DNA of 12,120 nucleotides from DATGIQ01 sp035295665. GTDB lineage: Bacteria > Planctomycetota > Planctomycetia > Gemmatales > Gemmataceae. Below are positions 1-5,977 of the stretch, piece after piece (the stretch's first letter is position 1; each line of letters opens with the position of its first letter). The position numbers and the translations under genes were made by a program. The notes under the pieces are model-generated. The model searched no databases. It saw only the letters and a program-made list of their open reading frames with translations, and was not told the DNA's origin. The stretch lies in the NCBI GenBank assembly GCA_035295665.1, contig DATGIQ010000369.1:1-12120 (forward strand), read 5' to 3'.

Positions 1-200
1 GTGGATATGGTGGCCAACGGAGCGGGTTCATGGGACTCCTCTTGCGGAAAAGCGGTTGCCAGCCGGGCGGGCAATCGGCTGCCTGTTGATGATCATAAGA
101 TCGCGAGGGGTATCCGGAAAGCAGTACGGATGATCCATCGAGGGCGCGCGGGACCGCCACGGAGGAGATGGGCCCTGCCGTTTTGGCATTTTCACCCGGC

Positions 201-228
201 TTGACAATTCTGGAGAATCGACTATGTT
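201..228 (+). promoter_or_regulatory. Possible sigma70-like promoter
   Basis: A perfect TTGACA at 201-206 is followed after 16 bases by TATGTT at 223-228, which matches four of six -10 consensus positions. It points toward the phosphoesterase gene but lies more than 200 bases from its start. Planctomycete promoters are poorly described, so this is only a sequence match. Confidence 0.2.
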
Positions 229-308
229 CCCCTCCCGCGGTCGTTGGAGAGTGCCGGTCCGCCGGGCTTCCATACCCTGGGGAAACCGGTGAGAAGCGTG
301 CTCGACTC

Positions 309-338
309 TTGACACTCTTTCAGACAGAGGAGTACACT
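309..338 (+). promoter_or_regulatory. Candidate promoter of the phosphoesterase gene
   Basis: A perfect TTGACA at 309-314 is followed after 18 bases by TACACT at 333-338, matching four of six -10 positions. Transcription would start near 345, leaving a leader of about 90 bases before the GTG at 436. It is the better placed of the two candidates. Confidence 0.35.
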
Positions 339-435
339 TCTTAAGAGCTAACCGCTTGCGGTGTTAGGCCGCTCACGTGGCACGGGGAAACCGCGCGGGA
401 AAGCTTCTTGCGGGATTCCCCGGGAGTAGGCTGCC

Positions 436-1182
436 GTGAAGGCGATCATTAGCGACATCCACAGTAACCTGGAAGCACTGCAGGCAGTGTTGGGGGACAT
501 TGCCACCCAGAAGGTCGAAGAGATTTACTGTCTCGGCGACGTGGTCGGGTACGGGCCCAATCCGCGCGAATGCGTGGATTTGGTCATGAAGTGCCGGGTG
601 GTTCTGCTGGGCAATCACGATCAAGGAGCGATGTTCGACCCGGAAGGCTTCAATCCGCCGGCGGAACGCGCTATCTTCTGGACGCGGGCGCAGCTGGAAG
701 CAGCCGTGGACACACGCCAAGACCGCGAACGCCGCTGGGAGTTTCTTTCGGAGCGGCCACGGACCCACCGCGAGGACGGCTTTCTGTTCGTGCACGGCTC
801 GGCACGGAATCCGCTCAACGAGTATGTTTTCCCCGAGGATATCTACAACCAGCGTAAAATGGAGCGGATTTTTGCCCTGGTCGAAAAATATTGCTTTCAG
901 GGCCACACGCACGTGCCCGGCATCTTCACCGAAGACCTGGCGTTCCACAGTCCCGAGGAAATCGACCACGTCTACCATCTGGACGGGCGCAAGACCCTGT
1001 GCAACGTCGGCTCCGTCGGCCAGCCGCGCGATGGCGACTGGCGCGCGTGCTACATCATGCTAGATGGCGAGACGATCCATTACCGACGGGTGGAGTACGA
1101 TATCGACACCACCATCCAAAAGATCTACGCTATTCCCGATCTCGAGAATTTCCTGGGCGACCGTCTGCGTGACGGTCGCTAG
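436..1182 (+). CDS. Metallophosphoesterase (calcineurin-like, YfcE/MJ0936-type)
   Basis: This 248-residue cytosolic protein is a binuclear metal-dependent phosphoesterase. Visible family motifs in order are D7-x-H9 in SDIHSN, GDVVGYGP with D35, GNHD with N60 and H61, a lone His at 120 in FVHGS, and GHTH with H157 and H159 near the C-terminal end of the fold. All expected metal ligands are present and the length fits the family. The GTG start is chosen because GGGAG at 422-426 sits nine bases upstream and the first beta strand (KAIISDIHS) begins immediately. The substrate cannot be read from sequence; relatives hydrolyse phosphodiesters or phosphomonoesters such as cyclic or di-nucleotides. 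No functional partner is adjacent, because the next gene is a pseudogene. The last codons form a stem-loop, listed separately. Confidence 0.93.
   Translation: MKAIISDIHSNLEALQAVLGDIATQKVEEIYCLGDVVGYGPNPRECVDLVMKCRVVLLGNHDQGAMFDPEGFNPPAERAIFWTRAQLEAAVDTRQDRERRWEFLSERPRTHREDGFLFVHGSARNPLNEYVFPEDIYNQRKMERIFALVEKYCFQGHTHVPGIFTEDLAFHSPEEIDHVYHLDGRKTLCNVGSVGQPRDGDWRACYIMLDGETIHYRRVEYDIDTTIQKIYAIPDLENFLGDRLRDGR
1157..1179 (+). terminator. Stem-loop at the 3' end of the phosphoesterase gene
   Basis: GCGACCGT at 1157-1164 and ACGGTCGC at 1172-1179 are perfect 8-base inverted arms with a 7-base loop, directly before the TAG stop. No T-run follows, so it is not a classical intrinsic terminator. It could slow exonucleases or assist termination, or be chance within the coding sequence. 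Confidence 0.3.
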
Positions 1183-1418
1183 GAACCCGGCCGACAAACC
1201 CGACCCGGGAGAAGACCGCCCTGGTCGAAGCAGGCGTCAATGTAGTTGGTTGGCTCCACGACGCCTCCTCTCGGAACGGCTAAGCCGCATCCACAGATGT
1301 CTGGAATGGATGGAGCAGGTGATGCCCATCCGCCTTGGATGGCCCCGGCGCGGGGCTGTCCTCAACCATCAGGTTCAGGATGGCCAGAAGGGAGGTGGTA
1401 TCGGTGTCCTGGACCCCA
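1183..1418. other. Intergenic stretch without a recognisable gene
   Basis: No intact gene is seen between the phosphoesterase stop and the deiminase relic. One frame near 1219-1280 reads like protein for about twenty residues (VEAGVNVVGWLHDA) before a stop and may be a scrap of a lost gene. No strong promoter or terminator is visible. Confidence 0.4.
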
Positions 1419-2202
1419 ATGGTTTGGAAGCCCGAGGTTCCTGACTGGCAAACAAACTTTGTCTACGTCTCCGCCTCCTCCGGACCCACCACCCCAGCGT
1501 ATGGGCCACCCTGAAATCCATCCTGGAGCGGACCGGGACGCCCATCACTTGCATTCCAAAGACGAAGGACATATGGTGCAGGGACTACATGCCCGTCCAG
1601 GTTGACGAGCAAACGTTCTGCCAGTTCAAGTACGATCCCGACTACCTGCGGGGATACGACCACCTCAAGACGCCGGCAGCATCATGCCGGATGCAGACAA
1701 TGCCCAATTGTCGGAGCATGGATCTAGTTCTCGACGGGGGCAATCTCGTGCCGGCGCCAGGCAAGATGATCGTGACCGACAAGATTCTCACAGAGAACCC
1801 GGCGAGGCGCAAAAAGGACACGCTTGGGCTGCTGGAAAAGGAACTACAGGCAGAGTGCATCATCATCCCCGCCCGCTAGACGATCCTATCGGCCACGCAG
1901 ACGGGGTTGTAAGGTTGCTTGATGGAGATACCGTCGGCGTGAACGATTATCGCGGGCGGGAGAGAGCGTATGGCCCAAGGCTCCGCTCGGTCTTGCGGCA
2001 GCACCGCCTGGAGTGCGTGCCGATTGCGTACTTCACTGAGAACCACGCGACTGCTGGGATTCCCTCAGCGGTGGGTTGTTACCTCAACTATCTCCGCACC
2101 GAGAAGCTGCTCGTCCTGCGCGTCTTCGGCGCTGTAGGCCACCTCGATCTGCTATTCGTTCCAATCCGGTCTAAATGGCACGTTTCAACTCCTTGTCATT
2201 AA
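1419..2202 (+). pseudogene. Agmatine deiminase / PAD-family pseudogene, frameshifted
   Basis: Three successive frames give pieces of one agmatine deiminase (PAD_porph, guanidino-group-modifying) protein. The first, from ATG 1419, ends in TNFVYVS. The second, about 1475-1875, carries KDIWCRDYMPVQV, YDPDYLRGYDHLKTP and MDLVLDGGNLV. The third, from about 1870, carries DDPIGHADGVVRLLDGDTV, VNDY and GIPSAVGCYLNYLR. Frameshifts therefore lie near 1465-1480 and 1865-1880. The family uses a catalytic Cys in a C-terminal motif near LNC or HC; no such motif is readable in the third frame, which stops at 2202 after the sequence becomes unlike the family. Intact members run to about 340-370 residues, and the pieces here add up to about 260. 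The enzyme would convert agmatine or a related guanidine to a carbamoyl product, but this copy should be dead. Confidence 0.85.
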
Positions 2203-2276
2203 CTCTTGCTAAATCAATTTCCGAACAAGCCTTCCAGGCGCATCGAGAGTAAGCGTCTGCCAACGAGCATCGCAGT

Positions 2277-2717
2277 TTACCTCTCCCGTGTCGCTCGGAT
2301 CCGCTTCGCCTTGCCCTCCGCTGGCCGCGTGTCCTGGATCGCTTCGGTAGTCAGGACTAGCCGCCGCCCGACTGCAGCCGCGTAGCGCCAAAGCGTGTCG
2401 AGGGTCGGGTTCTTGTTATGCCCGTTTTCCAGGCGTGACAGGGCCGGCTGGTCTATCCCACAACGGCGGGACACCTCAGCCAGCGTAAGCCCCGCCGCCT
2501 CGCGGGCGCGCTTGATCTCCTGCACGAAAGGGCGCAGTTCGCGATACTCGCCGTGCAGGTCGAAGCTTGCTCCCTCACCGCTGGCAATTAACTCCTCGGG
2601 GGAGGGGTGCCAATCTCGGAACTTGTTTCGGATGGCACGGTGGCGCGCGCGATCCTCGGCTGTCCACTGTACCTTGGGGCGATCCTTGTGGGCGTTGTTC
2701 CTGTTTTGCTTCATCAT
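2277..2717 (-). CDS. Xre-family HTH antitoxin
   Basis: This 146-residue protein has a charged N-terminal half (residues 1-60, including WHPSPEELIASGE) and a Cro/C1-type helix-turn-helix at about 65-120: IKRAREAAGLTLAEVSRRCG followed by IDQPALSRLENG and NPTLDTLWRYAAAVGRRL. This form, with a PSPEELIASGE leader before the Xre domain, is one I recall as an antitoxin partner of small toxins in planctomycetes. Its ATG overlaps the stop of the upstream toxin gene by ATGA (2714-2717), so the two are translationally coupled. GGAGG at 2723-2727 gives a good ribosome binding site for the ATG at 2717 or the next ATG three bases on. It likely neutralises the toxin and represses the operon through the palindrome at 3028-3045. 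The C-terminal tail is rich in Lys and Arg. Confidence 0.9.
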   Translation of the reverse strand: MMKQNRNNAHKDRPKVQWTAEDRARHRAIRNKFRDWHPSPEELIASGEGASFDLHGEYRELRPFVQEIKRAREAAGLTLAEVSRRCGIDQPALSRLENGHNKNPTLDTLWRYAAAVGRRLVLTTEAIQDTRPAEGKAKRIRATRER

Positions 2718-3010
2718 CTTTTCCTCCGCTTTCTGGGACTGGGTGGCGGGACTTCGTAGGCTGTAATCGGGTAAACGGTCAATGGGTCATCGGAGACCTG
2801 CTCGAAAACGACTGTGAGAAACTTCCCGCTGGCCGTCCAGCCAAACGCCTCGGGCTGGCCGCTGCTGCGGCTTTGGGTCGCGATTTGATAGTTGCCCGTC
2901 ACCACTTCCTCGACCTCTTCGCGGGTGACTCCGTGGCCTTCGACGCAAATGTGCCAGTAGTTTCCGTCCGGATCAACTTCCAGGTCCCAGATAAAAGCCA
3001 CTCGGCCCAT
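2714..3010 (-). CDS. BrnT-like small toxin of a type II TA pair
   Basis: From the preferred start this is a 98-residue basic-tailed protein. It begins GRVAFIWDLEVDPDGNYWHI, followed by HGVTREEVEEVV, EAFGWTASGKFLTVVFE and DPLTVYPITAYEV. The WD...HGV...EEV...GWT..G..L.VV.. order resembles the BrnT/RelE-like RNase toxin fold, so a ribosome-independent mRNase is the likely activity; this is inference from the family. A longer start at 3064 is possible, but the ATG at 3010 is preferred because GGGAGA lies eight bases upstream and the longer version would run through the operator and -10 box. It is the first gene of the operon, with the antitoxin overlapping its stop by four bases. The last ten residues (PRKRRKR) are strongly basic. 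It could instead be a non-toxic DUF4258-like protein. Confidence 0.75.
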   Translation of the reverse strand: MGRVAFIWDLEVDPDGNYWHICVEGHGVTREEVEEVVTGNYQIATQSRSSGQPEAFGWTASGKFLTVVFEQVSDDPLTVYPITAYEVPPPSPRKRRKR

Positions 3011-3027
3011 GACCATTTCTCCCGGAT

Positions 3028-3045
3028 CTTGTAGTAAAATACAAG
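3028..3045. promoter_or_regulatory. Operator palindrome of the toxin-antitoxin operon
   Basis: CTTGTA at 3028-3033 and TACAAG at 3040-3045 form a perfect inverted repeat with a six-base spacer, 18 bases in all. It lies 18 bases upstream of the toxin ATG and covers the -10 box, which is where an Xre autorepressor would be expected to bind. Binding is inferred, not shown. Confidence 0.6.
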
Positions 3046-3064
3046 ACGCGCGGCGAATGATCAA
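3036..3064 (-). promoter_or_regulatory. Promoter of the toxin-antitoxin operon
   Basis: On the minus strand TTGATC (3064-3059) is followed after 17 bases by TATTTT (3041-3036), each matching four of six consensus positions. The -10 sits inside the inverted repeat, so repressor binding would block polymerase. Transcription would begin near 3029, giving a leader of about 20 bases. Confidence 0.45.
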
Positions 3065-3107
3065 GAGCTAGCGCCCGTTCTGTTGACCTGACCAATTTGG
3101 CAACAAC

Positions 3108-3647
3108 TTGGCAGCAACACTGCCCGTGCGACCGCAACGTGTTTACAATGCGAACAGGTGCGGCGACGCCGCAGGTCGTTATTTGCACGACCTCCTTGAT
3201 CGGGAATTGAGCTGCCTCCCGGACAAGTACCGCGCTCCGCTCGTCCTTTGTGGTGTGCAAGTTCAGACCGAGAAGGAAGCGTCCCGTCACCTTGGCTGGC
3301 CCCAAGGCACCCTGTCGGGGCGGCTATCCAGGGCGCGGACACTGCTGGCGAAGCGTTTGGCTCGGCGTGGTGTAGCGTTGTCCTTGGCGGGGATACTATC
3401 GGAGAAGATTGGATCGGCCTGCGTGCCGACCGCGTTGTTGGATTCGACAATCAAGGCAACGCGACTTGGGCAAGCGGCCGTAGTTTCGGCAAAAGTCGCC
3501 GCTTTAACCGAAGGAGTGCTAACAGCCATGTTTCTGTCCAAAATCAAGCCCGTAACTCTAGTAGTGCTGATCGCAATTGGCACCGTCCTAGGCACGGGCA
3601 CGCTGATCCTGTCGGCATCACGGGCTAAGAGCGTCGGGAAAGAATGA
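3108..3647 (+). pseudogene. ECF sigma factor relic (region 4 and C-terminal extension)
   Basis: The frame encodes sigma region 4 (LDRELSCLPDKYRAPLVLCG, then EASRHLGWPQGTLSGRLSRA and RTLLAKRLARRG) and the start of the long C-terminal extension typical of one planctomycete ECF group, with ALLDSTIKATRLGQAA, MFLSKIKPVTL and a hydrophobic segment VTLVVLIAIGTVLGTGTLIL. Sigma region 2, which binds the -10 element and core polymerase, is absent: only about 25 unrelated residues precede region 4, and the first possible start is a TTG without a clear ribosome binding site. At the 3' end the frame runs into the left end of an IS5-family element at 3629, and its last residues and stop come from that element. 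It is therefore broken at both ends and unlikely to act as a sigma factor. Confidence 0.82.
3629..3647 (+). repeat. Left terminal inverted repeat of the IS
   Basis: GAGCGTCGGGAAAGAATGA matches the reverse complement of 4524-4542 at 18 of 19 positions; the one difference is G against A at position 14. It also supplies the TGA stop of the interrupted sigma relic. Confidence 0.88.
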
Positions 3648-3716
3648 ATGGTTTGGCATAGGAACAGCTAGTTGGTGACTGGGAGATCGTCTCTGGACAC
3701 CGAAGGAGCACCCGCC

Positions 3717-4520
3717 ATGAAACCGTTGGTCACCGATGCCTTGTGGGAACGGCTCGAGCCTTTGCTGCCGCCCCCGCCCCACCGCCGCTTCCGCTTTCCC
3801 GGACGCAAGCCGCTGGATTTCCGGAAGATCCTCACCGGCATCCTCTTTGTCCTCAAGACCGGCATCGCCTGGGAGGATCTGCCGGCTGAGCTGGGCTGCG
3901 GTTGCGGCAAGACCTGCCGGGATTATCTGAAACGCTGGCACGAAGCCGGCGTCTGGACCAACCTGCACGCCGTGCTGCTCGCCGAACTCAACGGGGCCGA
4001 CCAGATCGATTGGCGGCGGGCCTTGATCGACGCCTCCTTCGCCAAGGCCCCCGAAGGGGGCGCGGATACCGGCCCGAACCCCACGGATCGCGGCAAATCC
4101 GGTAGCAAACACCATGTGCTGACCGATGCCCAAGGCATTCCGCTCGCCGCCACGGTGACCGCCGCCAATGTCAACGAGGTGACGCAGCTCTTGGACGTGC
4201 TGACGAGGATGCCGCCGGTGGGCGGCAAGCCGGGGCCCAAGCGGGAGAAACCGGAGCGGCTGCAAGGCGACACCGGGTACGACTCCGAGCCGGTGCGGCA
4301 GTTGTTGCGGTGGCTGGGGATCACGCCGATACTGGGCAAACGTGGGCGCGAACACGGCAGCGGCCTGGGAGTGTACCGTTGGTTCGTGGAACGGACGATC
4401 GCCTGGCTGCATAGCTTTGGTCGGTTGCGACGCCGGTTGGATCGGTTTACCGAACTCCAAGAGGCGTTCCTCCAGTTGGCCTGTGACCTCATTTGTCTGA
4501 GGTTCGTGGTCGATACATGA
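3717..4520 (+). CDS. IS5-family DDE transposase
   Basis: This 267-residue transposase is intact. The N-terminal DUF4096-like region opens MKPLVTDALWERLEPLLPPP and continues with GRKPLDFRKILTGILFVLKT and GIAWEDLP. The catalytic triad is D105 in LIDASF, D185 in GDTGYDS and E225 in FVERTIAWLH, followed by FGRLRRRLDR, the usual family signature after the glutamate. The ATG at 3717 is chosen because AAGGAG at 3703-3708 lies eight bases upstream and relatives start with this same segment; an in-frame earlier start at 3672 would add 15 unlikely residues. The gene is a single frame, unlike those IS5-family members that need a programmed frameshift. It sits inside matching terminal repeats, so the element may still be mobile. 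Confidence 0.95.
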   Translation: MKPLVTDALWERLEPLLPPPPHRRFRFPGRKPLDFRKILTGILFVLKTGIAWEDLPAELGCGCGKTCRDYLKRWHEAGVWTNLHAVLLAELNGADQIDWRRALIDASFAKAPEGGADTGPNPTDRGKSGSKHHVLTDAQGIPLAATVTAANVNEVTQLLDVLTRMPPVGGKPGPKREKPERLQGDTGYDSEPVRQLLRWLGITPILGKRGREHGSGLGVYRWFVERTIAWLHSFGRLRRRLDRFTELQEAFLQLACDLICLRFVVDT

Positions 4521-4523
4521 ACC

Positions 4524-4542
4524 TCATTTTTTCCCGACGCTC
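4524..4542 (-). repeat. Right terminal inverted repeat of the IS
   Basis: Read on the minus strand from 4542 it gives GAGCGTCGGGAAAAAATGA, pairing with the left repeat with one mismatch. It starts four bases after the transposase stop. Confidence 0.88.
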
Positions 4543-4571
4543 AAGAATTTCGTAAAACTAGCTCCGTCGCA

Positions 4572-5201
4572 TTGTCTTCGCGTTGCTCATCCCCGAAAGG
4601 CGGAAAAACCAGGGCCGCCCTGCAATTGCGCGGCAAAAGTTGGCGGGTCTACCTCAATTACAAGGGAGAGCAGCGCACCTTCACCATCGCTGAGGTTGAC
4701 GCCGCCGAGGCCTCCCTCTACAAGGCCCAGACCGAGGAGCTGCTCTGGCTCCTCAATCGCAAACTCATCAGCGTTCCCGCTGGATGCACGATCGAGCAAT
4801 TCCTGTTCTACCGCGCCAAGCCGCCGGAAGCGTTTCCGCTTCCGGAGCGCCACACCATCTTCGCCAAATTTCGGGATGGCTATCTCAAAACCATCGACAA
4901 TGGCTCTGTGGGTAATAACACTCTCTATACGACTAAAATCCACGCCGCTCACCTTGCTGCTACCCTCGGCAACAATTTTACGATGAACGCCCTGACGCAT
5001 GCCGACCTGCCGCGGCACATCAATCGCCGCAGCCGGACCAAGGTCGCAGCGGTCACCATCCGCAGGGAACTCGATACGCTGCGCGCCGCATGAAACTGGG
5101 CCAGCCGCATGTGCATGTTCGACGGTGCGTTTTCCAGCAGTGGCCTGATTTATCCCAAGGGCAAGGAAAAGCTTCTCTTGTTGACGTTGCAGCGATATCT
5201 A
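4572..5201 (+). pseudogene. Tyrosine recombinase (integrase) relic with in-frame stop
   Basis: The frame encodes an arm-type N-terminal region (LRGKSWRVYLNYKGEQRTFT) and a core-binding SAM-like domain (KFRDGYLKTIDNGSVGNNT, then HLAATLGNNFTMNALTHADL and AVTIRRELDTLRAA). The TGA at 5091-5093 falls where relatives have Trp in an AWNW motif; the same frame continues NWASRMCMFDGAF and SSGLIYPKGKEK, so this is a nonsense change rather than a frameshift. Similarity fades by about 5200, and the catalytic domain with its Arg-His-Arg-Tyr residues is missing. No good start is seen; the first possible TTG at 4572 lies only 29 bases beyond the IS end. The gene probably belonged to an integrated element that has since been eroded, and no attachment sites are recognisable. 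Confidence 0.75.
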
Positions 5202-5319
5202 AACTCCGTTTATCTGTTGTGCGGCCTCCGTGCCGACCGGAGCGGTCACAAAAAAGGCTATCGGGGGGTATCACGGAGGTTGACTGCCCATCCACGGATC
5301 ACCGACCCCGGAGGCCTCT

Positions 5320-5631
5320 ATGTGTACCATAGCCAAACAGGAGCCGCTGCTGCTCTCCCTCTTTGAGTCTGCCTTCACCACCACGGCTACCTTCGTCCGC
5401 GCCAAAGTGCTGGGGCTGGCCGCCATCCTCACCACCGGCCAGCGTACCGTCGCCAACCCGTTGCGCACCGTCGTTGGCCTGACCGAGGACGCCCCTTCCA
5501 GTTACCACCGTGTTCTCTCTCTGGCCCAGTAGTCGGGCCTGACGCTCGCCGCCATTCTCACTCGCTTCCTCATCCGCCACTTCTGGCCCCAAGGCCGTAT
5601 CTCCGTGGTCGGCGAAGACCCCGTTGCCGTC
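5320..5631 (+). pseudogene. IS transposase relic (IS701/IS4-like N-terminus)
   Basis: From ATG 5320, with GGAGG five bases upstream, the frame reads LLLSLFESAF, KVLGLAAILTTGQRTVANPL and SSYHRVLSLAQ, the N-terminal part of a DDE transposase common in planctomycetes. A TAG at 5530-5532 stands where relatives have Trp, and the frame continues SGLTLAAILTRFLIRHFWPQ and GRISVVGEDPVAV, reaching the region of the first catalytic Asp (family VGDDT). There the similarity stops abruptly and the DNA becomes the 3' side of a minus-strand prepilin relic. Most of the catalytic domain is gone. The family assignment is from memory of the motif order; no terminal repeats were found. Confidence 0.7.
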
Positions 5632-5929
5632 CCCCTCGCCGGCACGTCTGCCGGGCGCGGGGAAGCCGAAATTGGCTGCATTGGCGCAGTCTCCCGGCAG
5701 GCAATTGTATTTGGACTGAAAAGCGCGAACCGCAGTATTGGATTTCTCGATGTGGCTGACCTGAGCCCACATCTGCGCCGCGGCGATCAAGTCCCGCCCG
5801 ACCAGCACGCCGTCCGATGATCGGGGCAATGATGGTAATCACGATCGACAGCTCGATCAGCGTGAAGCCGTGGCGGGCAGCCCACTGCTTCTTCCGCTTG
5901 CGGAACGCGGCAACCGCGATGAGGTCTGG
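5615..5929 (-). pseudogene. Type IV prepilin-like pseudogene
   Basis: On the minus strand one frame reads KQWAARHGFTLIELSIVITI and IAPIIG, the prepilin peptidase site (G before FTLIE) and hydrophobic helix. The next frame continues GVLVGRDLIAAAQMWAQVSH, IEKSNTAVRAFQSKYNCLPG and DCANAANFGF, the conserved continuation of the same pilin family. A single extra base near 5812 accounts for the shift. The first frame also has no start codon between an upstream TGA (5932-5930) and the helix, so the 5' end is damaged too. After GDGNG (about 5620) the sequence runs into the transposase relic, so the C-terminal part is lost. It begins about 45 bases after the kinase stop, on the same strand. The SIV-type helix differs from the LLVVIAII helix of planctomycete DUF1559 pilins. 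Confidence 0.82.
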
Positions 5930-5977
5930 TCATGCCAAGGAGACGACCGCAAGAAAGCTGTCTATTGGCGGTCACTG

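Larger units (their letters stand above)
1..435. other. Upstream region without a recognisable gene
   Basis: No reading frame here has recognisable protein similarity. An open frame from 1 to 204 on the plus strand is rich in Arg, Gly and Pro and looks like chance in GC-rich DNA, although it could be the tail of a gene that starts outside the window. The stretch contains two TTGACA hexamers, listed separately as promoter candidates, and ends in the ribosome binding site of the phosphoesterase gene. Confidence 0.5.
3629..4542 (+). mobile_element. Complete IS5-family insertion sequence, 914 bp
   Basis: The element is bounded by near-perfect terminal inverted repeats that begin GAGCGTCGGGAAA and contains one intact DDE transposase gene. 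The dinucleotide AA flanks both ends (3627-3628 and 4543-4544) and may be a short target duplication, although two matching bases can occur by chance. Size and transposase type fit the IS427-like part of the IS5 family. It has landed in the C-terminal extension of the ECF sigma relic. Confidence 0.88.

Noticed and set aside
1..204. Open frame at the left edge starting with GTG
   Set aside because: It has no recognisable similarity, Arg/Gly/Pro-rich composition and no visible ribosome binding site; it could be a gene tail but cannot be supported.
351..362. ACCGC-TT-GCGGT inverted repeat in the phosphoesterase leader
   Set aside because: A two-base loop is too tight for a stable hairpin, and no regulatory logic is visible.
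373..978. Long open frame on the minus strand opposite the metallophosphoesterase
   Set aside because: It lacks recognisable motifs and lies opposite a gene with all family motifs; GC-rich codon structure explains it.
3618..4460. 280-codon minus-strand open frame across the IS transposase
   Set aside because: It is the antisense of a transposase with an intact DDE triad, rich in Gln, Pro and Arg, with no family resemblance.
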